Origin: Propionibacteriaceae bacterium
GTDB lineage: Bacteria > Actinomycetota > Actinomycetes > Propionibacteriales > Propionibacteriaceae
Length of the DNA stretch: 64,000 nucleotides
Direction: 5' to 3'
Assembly: GCA_031262485.1 (NCBI GenBank)
Contig: JAISHO010000011.1
Span: 1 to 64,000 of the forward strand
Shown: positions 8,023 to 14,822 of the stretch, piece after piece
Layout of the letters: each line of letters opens with the position of its first letter
Position numbering within the stretch: position 1 is the first letter of the stretch
Notes under the pieces: model-generated
Database searches by the model: none
Seen by the model: only the letters and a program-made list of their open reading frames with translations
Told to the model about the DNA's origin: nothing
Made by a program: the position numbers and the translations under genes

Positions 8023-9908
8023 GCGGCCGTCCCCCGTTCCATGTCGAGAGCGTCGAGGGCGGGAACGAGGAGACGTCTGTTCTTCCTCAAGAAATCCCGT
8101 TCTTCAAGGGGAATCTTCATCCGCTTTTCCCAAAGGCCGAGTTGGCTCATCACCGGGGCGATCCGAGCCTCGTACGTCTCCTCGTCGGGAGCCGGGGTGG
8201 AGAGAACGGCGCGGAGGCGGTGCAAGGAGGAACGGGAGAAACGCGCGTCCGTCTCCCTCGTCTCGTCCTCCCCCAGCGGGACCCGAGAATCGCACAAGCG
8301 CATGAGATACCACAGCTTCTCCAACGTCGTTGTCGGTGTGCCTTCGAAGAGACGATGGTGGATCGGCCCCTCGCGACGAGTCGACGATGGATCGTCCGTT
8401 GTCTCTCTCAGCCCAACGGGAATGACGAGCGGGGCGGCGTCCGGAGCGGCCGGCACACCAGGCTTCCACTCGTCGCGAGAGTGGAGATCGTCCCATCGCC
8501 TCACCGACGGCTCGTGGAGGACGTGGAATGCCAGCATCGAGGCGTTGTCGCTCTTCTTCTTCGCCATGCCCGTGAGATCTTCAGCCAACTGGATGGCATG
8601 GCTGAACGGATGATGAGGTTTGACGAAGATAAGACCGAGACCAAGACTGAGCTTCTTGGGGACGTCCACCTTCTTCTCGGCCAGCTTTCTCAGCGCGCCG
8701 CCAAAGTCTGGTTTTGTCTGGATTCTCGTCTCGTACGCCTGGGACAAGGCGATCGCGAAGGAAAGCGCCATCCGGCCAGAGAGAACAGCAGAGATGTCGT
8801 CGCCGCCGACGATGATGGGAAGGATCCAATCCTTGTATGGGATCGTGTTCCCGTTCGGGCCCTTCGCCCTCCCGGCGTCCGGACCTGTCCGCTGAACCTC
8901 GACGATGGCGTCACCGACGGCGCCCCACACAATCTCGTCGAGATCGGCACTGAGCTTCTTCTCTTGTCTGAGGATCTCCTCGCCCGTGGCATATGCCTCG
9001 CTGAGATTCTGGAAGACGCGGCCCATGCCATTGCCATCGGCATGAAGGATTCCGTACCATCCGTTGTGATCGAGGTCGTCGCTACGACTTTTCAGGCGTT
9101 CGAGATCCATGAGAGCGGCGTCGATCTCGTCCTCGTCTTTCCCTTTCCGTGGCCCGAGGATCCGCCGCTCCAGACGTTCCCGGGAATTGTTCGCCGGTCT
9201 CTCTGAGGGATCCTCCGCCGCTCCCAGGACCATCGACCTCGCCTCCGCGATCTCCGCCAGATCCCAGAGTTTTCCGACGGCCCGACTCGCATAAGCCGTC
9301 TCACTCGCAATCGACTCGTTGGGAGAAAAAGACTTGGTGTCTGACGCCGGCCGTCCCGAGTACGAGCAGCGAGCGTCGAAGGGGGTGCCGATCTCTCGTC
9401 CCACGGGTGATGATCGGGTGAAACGAGCTTGATCGTGGGCCTGAAAGAGCTTAGCGAGCACTCCCTTGACCACCTCCGCCGAATCCGGAGTCCCGAGTCC
9501 AGGATCATGGGGGTCGATGGTGATCGCATCCTCGCGTACGACACCCCACACGTCCACATCCGTCTCAGACCTCACCGCTTGACCGGTCACATGAGAGACG
9601 ATCGCGCGGGCACTCTCAGCCTGATCGACAAGGAAGATCGCCAGCGCCGACGTCTGGACGATCATGCGACTCCGGGAACCCACCTCATCTCCGAGGACTT
9701 TCTGCAAACCCGCGTCAACCCAACGTTTGCCCATCTGGTACAGCACATCCGAGGCGGCCAGTTGGATGCGCTGCTTGTTCGTCGCGAAAACGTACGACTG
9801 CTTCGACCCGGCGGCGAGCATGACGAGACACCACTTCTGGAGCCGGCTGCGCACAGTCTGCTCGGTGGTCTTTTCGCTGCCAGACGAGACAGGGGGATCT
9901 TCCGTCAT
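8019..9908 (-). CDS. cas10: Cas10 of a type III-D CRISPR system, GGDD intact, no HD domain
   Basis: Large subunit that in this family makes cyclic oligoadenylate when target RNA binds. The protein starts almost directly in the first palm (KQSYVFATNKQRIQLAAS, about 36-53), so the usual N-terminal HD nuclease is absent. The second palm carries HADGNGMG (289-296) and IIVGGDDISAVL, with GGDD at 368-371, so the cyclase site looks complete. After about 560 the chain is helical. 629 residues is short for Cas10. It is the first gene of the operon; GAGG lies about 6 bases before the ATG. The 200-base gap upstream is shared with the divergent Phd/PIN pair. I saw no clear -35/-10 pair there. Confidence 0.88.
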   Translation of the reverse strand: MTEDPPVSSGSEKTTEQTVRSRLQKWCLVMLAAGSKQSYVFATNKQRIQLAASDVLYQMGKRWVDAGLQKVLGDEVGSRSRMIVQTSALAIFLVDQAESARAIVSHVTGQAVRSETDVDVWGVVREDAITIDPHDPGLGTPDSAEVVKGVLAKLFQAHDQARFTRSSPVGREIGTPFDARCSYSGRPASDTKSFSPNESIASETAYASRAVGKLWDLAEIAEARSMVLGAAEDPSERPANNSRERLERRILGPRKGKDEDEIDAALMDLERLKSRSDDLDHNGWYGILHADGNGMGRVFQNLSEAYATGEEILRQEKKLSADLDEIVWGAVGDAIVEVQRTGPDAGRAKGPNGNTIPYKDWILPIIVGGDDISAVLSGRMALSFAIALSQAYETRIQTKPDFGGALRKLAEKKVDVPKKLSLGLGLIFVKPHHPFSHAIQLAEDLTGMAKKKSDNASMLAFHVLHEPSVRRWDDLHSRDEWKPGVPAAPDAAPLVIPVGLRETTDDPSSTRREGPIHHRLFEGTPTTTLEKLWYLMRLCDSRVPLGEDETRETDARFSRSSLHRLRAVLSTPAPDEETYEARIAPVMSQLGLWEKRMKIPLEERDFLRKNRRLLVPALDALDMERGTAA

Positions 9909-10119
9909 GATGAAGCCTCATCGCTCTCACGTGGCGACGATGACGCACCGGATCAGCAACCCGTCATCGTCTCTTTCACTTTTGACGATAGTGATCTTGC
10001 TGCACGTTATGACGCCACACTCGCGGCAAGTCTTGGAATCCGTGACAAATCGTCGGGTGCGTCGCCATGGTTTTGATATGACAATCGCACTCGCCGAACC
10101 TTCTATGTACACTTTTGCT

Positions 10120-10404
10120 ATGGATAAAGGTGCAACATCGGCCGTCTCTGAAGACGTCGGATTGAGGGATTTCCGCGCTCACCTCTCCAGTTACATGGAG
10201 CAGGTCAAGCAGGGGCATTCCTACACCCTCACCGAGCACGGGCAGCCTGTCGCACGGTTGACTCCGCTCGCGGGGGCGTCGAATTATGAACGGCTCGTCG
10301 CCGAAGGAGTGATCCAACCAGCCGCTCGGCGGCGCTCTGCCCTCGAGCCACCGGTGGCAGCGAACGGCGTCGTCAGCGACCTCATCGGCGAACAGCGTCA
10401 ATGA
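10120..10404 (+). CDS. Phd/YefM-family antitoxin
   Basis: About 94 residues. The N-terminal DNA-binding fold of the Phd/YefM family is visible: VGLRDFRAHLSSYMEQVKQGHSY, then TEHGQPVARLTPL. The C-terminal tail (from VAEGVIQPA) is the toxin-binding part in this family, where RRSALEPP and a late SDLIGEQRQ are common features. The start at 10120 removes a long upstream extension; an in-frame ATG at 10105 is possible. The stop overlaps the PIN toxin start (ATGA). TGTACACTTTTG just before the start is a possible autoregulatory site. Confidence 0.8.
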   Translation: MDKGATSAVSEDVGLRDFRAHLSSYMEQVKQGHSYTLTEHGQPVARLTPLAGASNYERLVAEGVIQPAARRRSALEPPVAANGVVSDLIGEQRQ

Positions 10405-10829
10405 TCGGATATTTCGACACCTCCGCCATTATTCCTCTTGTCATCGCGGAACCCGGCAGTATCCGTTGCGCACAAGCGTGGGAGAGCAGTGACATCCGAG
10501 CCTCATCCGTTCTCGTCATCGCCGAAGCCCACGCCGCCCTCGCCCAAGCGCTCCGACTCGAACGCCTCACCCAGGAGCACCACAGGAAAGCGCTTGAACT
10601 CCTCGATCACATCGTTGACGATCTCGCCCTCATCACCCCCACGAGGCCGATCGTCGATCGGGCGGCCGGCCTTGCCCTCACCCACCAGTTGCGCGGGTAC
10701 GACGCCATCCACGTCGCCAGCGCCATCGCCCTTGACGCGCCTGATCTCGTCGCCATCACCGCTGATCGGCGGATGCTCGTTGCCCTCACTTCCCTGGGAG
10801 TCAATGTGATCGACACCAACCCTGGGTAA
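10401..10829 (+). CDS. VapC-like PIN-domain toxin
   Basis: 142-residue PIN-domain ribonuclease, partner of the overlapping Phd-type antitoxin. Acidic residues expected for Mg2+ binding are present: Asp6 in YFDTSAII, the Glu of VIAEAHAAL, Asp in LRGYDAIHVA, and Asp in ITADRRML. The product is predicted to cut RNA (tRNA or rRNA in known VapCs) when the antitoxin is lost. Pairing a Phd-type antitoxin with a PIN toxin is common in actinobacteria. The gene lies divergently beside the cas operon. Confidence 0.85.
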   Translation: MIGYFDTSAIIPLVIAEPGSIRCAQAWESSDIRASSVLVIAEAHAALAQALRLERLTQEHHRKALELLDHIVDDLALITPTRPIVDRAAGLALTHQLRGYDAIHVASAIALDAPDLVAITADRRMLVALTSLGVNVIDTNPG

Positions 10830-10845
10830 GGCCCTGATTGCGGAG

Positions 10846-10920
10846 GAATCTATATCAAACTTACAATTTTCAGACAAGAGTCACTGTTTTATCTGCCAGA
10901 ATCTATATTTTTGTAAGTTT
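10846..10920. repeat. AT-rich segment with paired direct and inverted repeats
   Basis: GAATCTATAT occurs at 10846-10855 and 10899-10908, each followed by one arm of an inverted repeat: AAACTTACAA (10857-10866) and TTGTAAGTTT (10911-10920). The segment is far richer in A+T than its surroundings. It sits between the two toxin-antitoxin pairs. It may be a recombination or insertion scar, or a large operator; nothing in the sequence decides. Confidence 0.6.
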
Positions 10921-10970
10921 ACGAGGATAAAAGCTTGGTCTCTAAAGGGGCGGAGGGGTGCCCCACCTTA

Positions 10971-11003
10971 TGATGCATCATTGTGATGCACTGATATGAT
11001 GCA
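10971..11003 (+). promoter_or_regulatory. Three TGATGCA iterons, 13-bp spacing, before vapB
   Basis: TGATGCA starts at 10971, 10984 and 10997, an exact 13-bp period, ending four bases before the vapB ATG. The first copy lies in the palindrome TGATGCATCA. Ribbon-helix-helix antitoxins repress their own operons by binding such iterated sites, so these are likely VapB operators. Confidence 0.65.
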
Positions 11004-11006
11004 AGC

Positions 11007-11246
11007 ATGAGAAGCACGGTTGATCTTGCTCCAGCAACGGCAGCTCGAGTAGCTGCCCTGGCACGGGAAAGGAAAATGTCGAAATCAGCAACCCTCGCCG
11101 AGCTCGTGACGATCGGATTGAACCATGTCGAGGAGCCAACGCGGTATCAGATCGACCCCTTGACTGGTTTCGCCGTGTTTTCGACGGGAACGAAGATCTC
11201 ATCGGATGACGTGGCGAAACTGATCGATGAGGATGAGGATGAATGA
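11007..11246 (+). CDS. vapB: VapB-like ribbon-helix-helix antitoxin
   Basis: 79 residues. The N-terminal STVDLAPATAARVAALARER followed by KMSKSATLAELVTIGL reads as a ribbon-helix-helix DNA-binding motif. The C-terminal half is acidic (ends DEDEDE) and likely wraps the toxin. The stop overlaps the start of the next gene by four bases. Iterated TGATGCA sites sit right upstream, in keeping with autorepression. Confidence 0.78.
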   Translation: MRSTVDLAPATAARVAALARERKMSKSATLAELVTIGLNHVEEPTRYQIDPLTGFAVFSTGTKISSDDVAKLIDEDEDE

Positions 11247-11638
11247 GCGCTCCCTTTCTTCTTGACGCCAATGTCCTCATCGCCGTGTCATCGCTCGACC
11301 ACACCCATCACGAACGGGCTCGCCGATGGTTGAGTGAAGTATCAGGGATCGCCGTGTGCCCGATCACCCAAGGCGCTCTTGTGCGCTATCTCATCCGGAC
11401 CGGCGAATCCCCATCCGTCGTTCACGAAGCCCTTGATCTCATGACCAGGAGGCCAGGGTACGAATTCTGGCCAGACGATATCGATTACCGTGAGGTCGAT
11501 ATGCGCCGAATCCAAGGCCATCGGCAGGTGACCGACACCTATCTGATCGCCCTCGCCGAGAAGCATGAGTCGTCACTGGCGACCTTGGATGAAGGGTTGG
11601 CCCACACCTACCCTCATGCATCATTCCTCATCCCCTGA
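11243..11638 (+). CDS. vapC: VapC toxin (PIN-domain ribonuclease)
   Basis: 131 residues with PIN residues in the usual order: Asp in FLLDANVLIAV, the Gln-Gly-Ala segment PITQGALVRYL (this VapC subgroup often has S/TQ-x-x-L here), Asp in QVTDTYLIALA, and a late Asp in LATLDEGL. Co-translated with the overlapping VapB. A second, unrelated PIN toxin lies 400 bases upstream, so this is a separate module. Confidence 0.85.
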   Translation: MSAPFLLDANVLIAVSSLDHTHHERARRWLSEVSGIAVCPITQGALVRYLIRTGESPSVVHEALDLMTRRPGYEFWPDDIDYREVDMRRIQGHRQVTDTYLIALAEKHESSLATLDEGLAHTYPHASFLIP

Positions 11639-11970
11639 GCAATGACATCGATGGCCGGGCGACCTTTCACTTCGGGGTAGAGATCCAACCGGGAAAATCG
11701 CACGTCGTCTGGCGCCGTATTGGGACGCACGACATCCTCAAGCGCCACTGATCGATGGTTCCGGTCGAATGCGGCCTTTGCATCCACGGCATGCGAGATT
11801 CGGCAAGCGCTTTCCTCAAATCGCTTCACCGCAGACGACACAGACGATCGTGAATCGCCCATAGTCACTCCGTCATTGAGTCCCATGACGGAGGTGAGAA
11901 GACCTTGACTGACCCCAGAAGAATCGCTACCATCTGTTACCAGATTGGTAACATCCAATGATGGTCGCAT
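11614..11970 (-). CDS. Hypothetical protein, convergent with vapC
   Basis: A 118-codon frame from an ATG at 11970 with GAGGAG about 8 bases upstream. The C-terminal half (DVVRPNTAPDDVRFSRLDLY) reads like a folded protein, but I do not recognise a family. It overlaps the vapC end by about 25 bases, and its start overlaps the start of the higB remnant on the other strand. If higB was once expressed from here, this frame may be accidental. Confidence 0.35.
   Translation of the reverse strand: MRPSLDVTNLVTDGSDSSGVSQGLLTSVMGLNDGVTMGDSRSSVSSAVKRFEESACRISHAVDAKAAFDRNHRSVALEDVVRPNTAPDDVRFSRLDLYPEVKGRPAIDVIAQGMRNDA
11935..11953. promoter_or_regulatory. TGTTACC-N5-GGTAACA dyad upstream of the hig locus
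   Basis: A perfect 7-bp inverted repeat with a 5-bp spacer, ending four bases before the higB ATG. The position fits autorepression by the HigA antitoxin. It also falls in the first codons of the minus-strand hypothetical frame. Confidence 0.6.
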
Positions 11971-12407
11971 ACGCCTCTCCTCGACTGGAACGCGAATGTT
12001 GCGACGATCGGTCGATGCGGCGACGCCACACGAAATCCGTGGCGGCATCTCTTCAACGCCGGATCGCCGAACTGCGGATGGCGCCGTCGTTCTCCGACGT
12101 GATCGTCGGTCCTGGGATATGGGAAGAGTTGACCGCCGATCGAACGGGACAATGGTCGGCTAGTGGTCTGTCGCGTCTAAATGTTGAGGTTCGGGGTGAC
12201 CGGTGGGGTGGCCAGCACGGCGGCGGAGGAGCCGGTAGTGCCCCAACCGGCGACGACGACAACGCGGCTGGGGGCCCCACCGGGCGCCACGAAGACGACA
12301 TTTAGGCGCGACAGGCCACGAAATTGAGCCCAAATCTGCGGCTCATCGTCGAGGTTGGCGCGAACGGCACGTCCGTCCTCGTCGTCGACATTGTCGACTA
12401 TCACTGA
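11958..12407 (+). pseudogene. higB: higB toxin gene, interrupted by a 157-bp element
   Basis: The first part (11958-12162) reads as a HigB/RelE-type toxin N-terminus: ASPRLERECCDD, SVAASLQRRIAELRMA and TADRTGQWSA. The matching C-terminus, LSPNLRLIVEVG ... VVDIVDYH, reappears at 12324-12404 and ends at TGA 12405. Between them lies an inverted-repeat element. Both halves are in the same frame, and the only in-frame stop within the insertion is TAG at 12303. The toxin is therefore probably inactive (115 residues, truncated) unless the amber codon is read through. higA follows after 15 bases with AAGGAG. Confidence 0.72.
12163..12319. mobile_element. 157-bp MITE-like element with 22-bp terminal inverted repeats
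   Basis: The left end 12163-12184 and the right end 12298-12319 are inverted copies matching at 20 of 22 positions; the core is CTGTCGCG followed by CTAAATGT. The element is too short for a transposase and has no ORF of its own. I could not identify a target-site duplication. Part of it (12252-12313) recurs at 23365-23427 with about 84% identity by hand alignment, so it belongs to a dispersed family. Confidence 0.7.
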
Positions 12408-12422
12408 AGACAAGGAGAAACA

Positions 12423-13343
12423 ATGATGACGGTGACGATTGAATCTCCGACCTTGCGAGCGGTTTCGGCGAAGGCGACTCTGGATGAGTTACAGCCCGCG
12501 ACGGCGACTCCGAAGCCCCTGACACCGAATTACGCGGTTCCCGCCGGGGAATTCATCAAAGAATGGATGGACGACGAAGGAATCAACGCGGCCGAACTGG
12601 CTCGCCGACTCGACGTCTCACGGAAACATGTCAGCGAACTCCTTCGCGGGAAAGCGTCGCTCTCGCCAGAGATCTCGCTTCGCCTCGAACGTGTGACGCG
12701 CATTCCATCGGAATATTGGGATCGAATCGACTCGTTCTACCTCCGCGAGAAGACGCGACTTGCCACGATCTCGGCATTGGCGGAGCATTATCGCTCCCTC
12801 GCTCGATTCCCGCTCGCCTATCTGCGCGCCGAAGGATTCATCTCGGCGCCGGAAGACGATCACGGCACCGTCGTCCTCGATGTCCTCGAGTTCTTCGGCG
12901 TCGGTGATGTCGTTGCGATCGAACACTCGTGGGCTGACAGTTCCGTCGCCTATCGAAAGGAAGCTGCCACTCACCCCCGCTGGGAGGAGTTGGCGACCTG
13001 GCTCACCGCCGCCGAGCGCTTGACCGACCTCAGCGCGCTACCCGACTTCGACCGATCAGGTCTCGTCGCCCTCCAGCCGAAGCTGAACGAACTCGCCGCT
13101 GTCGGCGACATTGACGCATTCCTAGAAGCGATCTCGTCGCTCAACAACGCCGGGGTCGCGTTCTGCTTCGTCGCCGAGATCCCCACACTTCCCATCCACG
13201 GGGCCACCCGATGGGTTCGGAACCATCCCCTCATCCAGGCGTCGCCACGACGAGAGTCGAACGAGCATCTTTGGTCCGTTCTTCTTCAGGAGGTTGATCT
13301 TGTTCTCGAGCACCAGACGACGAGTCTGCATTCAATCCCATAA
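12423..13343 (+). CDS. higA: HigA-like antitoxin: XRE helix-turn-helix plus decayed ImmA/IrrE-like tail
   Basis: 306 residues. An XRE HTH spans about 40-95: PAGEFIKEWMDDEG, NAAELARRLDVSRKHVSELL. A central helical region leads to the start of an ImmA/IrrE-type domain: THGATRWVRNHPL-like segment, then LWSVLLQEVDLVLEH. The zinc motif HExxH expected there is replaced by QEVDL, so the peptidase site is lost. The frame then stops at 13343, while another frame downstream reads DDESAFNP and SARDRESIPG, similar to the usual end of this domain. A frameshift is likely. DNA binding and control of the locus may survive. Confidence 0.75.
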   Translation: MMTVTIESPTLRAVSAKATLDELQPATATPKPLTPNYAVPAGEFIKEWMDDEGINAAELARRLDVSRKHVSELLRGKASLSPEISLRLERVTRIPSEYWDRIDSFYLREKTRLATISALAEHYRSLARFPLAYLRAEGFISAPEDDHGTVVLDVLEFFGVGDVVAIEHSWADSSVAYRKEAATHPRWEELATWLTAAERLTDLSALPDFDRSGLVALQPKLNELAAVGDIDAFLEAISSLNNAGVAFCFVAEIPTLPIHGATRWVRNHPLIQASPRRESNEHLWSVLLQEVDLVLEHQTTSLHSIP

Positions 13344-13503
13344 GCACATACGAAGCATCATCATCGATGGCATCAAGCAAATCCGCACGGGATCGAGAGT
13401 CGATACCCGGCACCTATTCCGCACGATGTGTCGGCAACCCTGAATTATCATGCTTCGAAGGATCTGACCAGCTCACAGAGCACCACACATGGGGAACGAT
13501 CTG

Positions 13504-13576
13504 CGCGCCTGGAGGGACTTGAACCCCCAACCTTCTGATCCGTAGTCAGATGCTCTATCCATTAAGCTACAGGCGC
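13504..13576 (-). tRNA. tRNA-Arg (anticodon ACG)
   Basis: On the minus strand the acceptor arms GCGCCTG and CAGGCGC pair fully, with G as discriminator. The anticodon loop is CTACGGA between a 5-bp stem (TCTGA/TCAGA), giving anticodon ACG. The T-arm reads GGGGGTTCAAGTCCCTC. The 3' CCA is not encoded. It marks the inner edge of the defence island, and tRNA genes are common integration targets; no repeat of its 3' end was found. Confidence 0.93.
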
Positions 13577-13757
13577 ATGGGCGAGGATCATTCTGCCCCA
13601 TCGAGGGGGGTCGCGGCAAATTCGTGAAGCCCTCTGCCCACGGGATGGTCCGTCGGTTCACCGTCGGTCGTGCGTCCGTCACGTCCGTCGCGTCCCTGAA
13701 GCTCCGGCTCAGTTGTCCGTTTCATGGGGCTGGTCAGCCATGCGGCCAAACTCCGGA

Positions 13758-14588
13758 TCAGTCGTTCGGGTCGGGGCCGTCGAGGACACGGACGAGGAAG
13801 GCGGCGTCGAGCCAGCGGCCGAACTTGCGGCCGACTTGGCGCAGCACGCCCCCGTCTTCGAAGCCGAGACGGTGATGGAATCCGATGCTCGCCTCGTTCT
13901 CGGCGCTGATGACGGCGACGATGGCGTGGACGCCGCGCTCGCGGGCGGCCTCGACGAGGCGCTCCATGAGGGCGCGGCCGACGCCACGGCGATGAGCGCG
14001 TGGGTCGACCCAGATCGTGTTCTCGACGGTGTGCCGGTAGCCGGTGTTGGCGCGGAATTCCCCGTAGGCGGCGAAGCCGAGGATGCGCCCGCCTCGCGAC
14101 CCGGCAAGAGATCCACCCGTCTGAGCGTTCGCGTCGTCTAGCCGTGCATCGGCGACGTCACGGACCAGCTGATCCCCACCCGAGGCAGCAGCCAGCCGAT
14201 GGGGAACCGTCACCGCAGCGGAATGAACCGGTTCGCCATACATATCCACCCTCTCCCCCCGCGGGGACTCACATTCCGGCGAAATCGTCACCCCAGAAGG
14301 TGTCATCGTTGCCGCCCTAACGGGGGCTTCCTCTTCTCGTGTGGCGCTCTCCTCGTGTCTTCCCGTCTCCTCAGTCTCCCCAGTCTCCTCGGCGACGAAC
14401 ACGGGAAACCCGGCCCGCTCTTGGGCTTCGATCCAGGCCAGTCGCTTCTCCACCGTCGACGGCTCGGCCACGAACGACGCCGATGTCTCATAACCGAGGC
14501 GGTTGTAAAGATCATCGATCGCGGCAGCGTCGCTCAACACAGCGGGACGGACAATGAAACGGACAACGGAATCAGACACACTAGACAC
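13758..14588 (-). CDS. GNAT N-acetyltransferase (MnaT/Pat-like) with a central insertion
   Basis: The C-terminal 100 residues are a clear GNAT fold: TIWVDPRAHRRGVGRALMER carries the acetyl-CoA loop (R-R-G-V-G-R-A), then AVISAENEASIGFHHRLGF and GRWLDAAFLVRVL, typical of L-amino acid/phosphinothricin acetyltransferases. The N-terminal part, FIVRPAVLSDAAAIDDLYN ... FPVFVAEE, is the matching first half. Between them lies a disordered insertion of about 80 residues, rich in Glu, Thr and Ser, absent from the usual 170-residue enzymes. The frame stays open far upstream, but homology begins near GTG 14588/14579; neither has a good ribosome site. Confidence 0.75.
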   Translation of the reverse strand: MSSVSDSVVRFIVRPAVLSDAAAIDDLYNRLGYETSASFVAEPSTVEKRLAWIEAQERAGFPVFVAEETGETEETGRHEESATREEEAPVRAATMTPSGVTISPECESPRGERVDMYGEPVHSAAVTVPHRLAAASGGDQLVRDVADARLDDANAQTGGSLAGSRGGRILGFAAYGEFRANTGYRHTVENTIWVDPRAHRRGVGRALMERLVEAARERGVHAIVAVISAENEASIGFHHRLGFEDGGVLRQVGRKFGRWLDAAFLVRVLDGPDPND

Positions 14589-14822
14589 GGAACTATTGTG
14601 GACTATCCGGTGCGACGCCGATCGACGTGCCCATGGGCTGTGGATCACCGGATGCGGATTTGTGTCACATGGTGAAATGGATGCCATAACGTTGAGAACG
14701 AGCGTGCCTCGATCGACACCAACGCCACCACCGCGGGTGAGGCGAGCCGAGACTACTCGCTCGTTAGCCTCTCCGCTGGCGGCCGTGACGCCGATCGTCT
14801 CGCCGAGAGGGGTGAAGACATC

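Noticed and set aside
13504..13576. tRNA-Arg as attachment site of an integrated element
   Set aside because: No integrase gene and no duplicated tRNA 3' end were seen.
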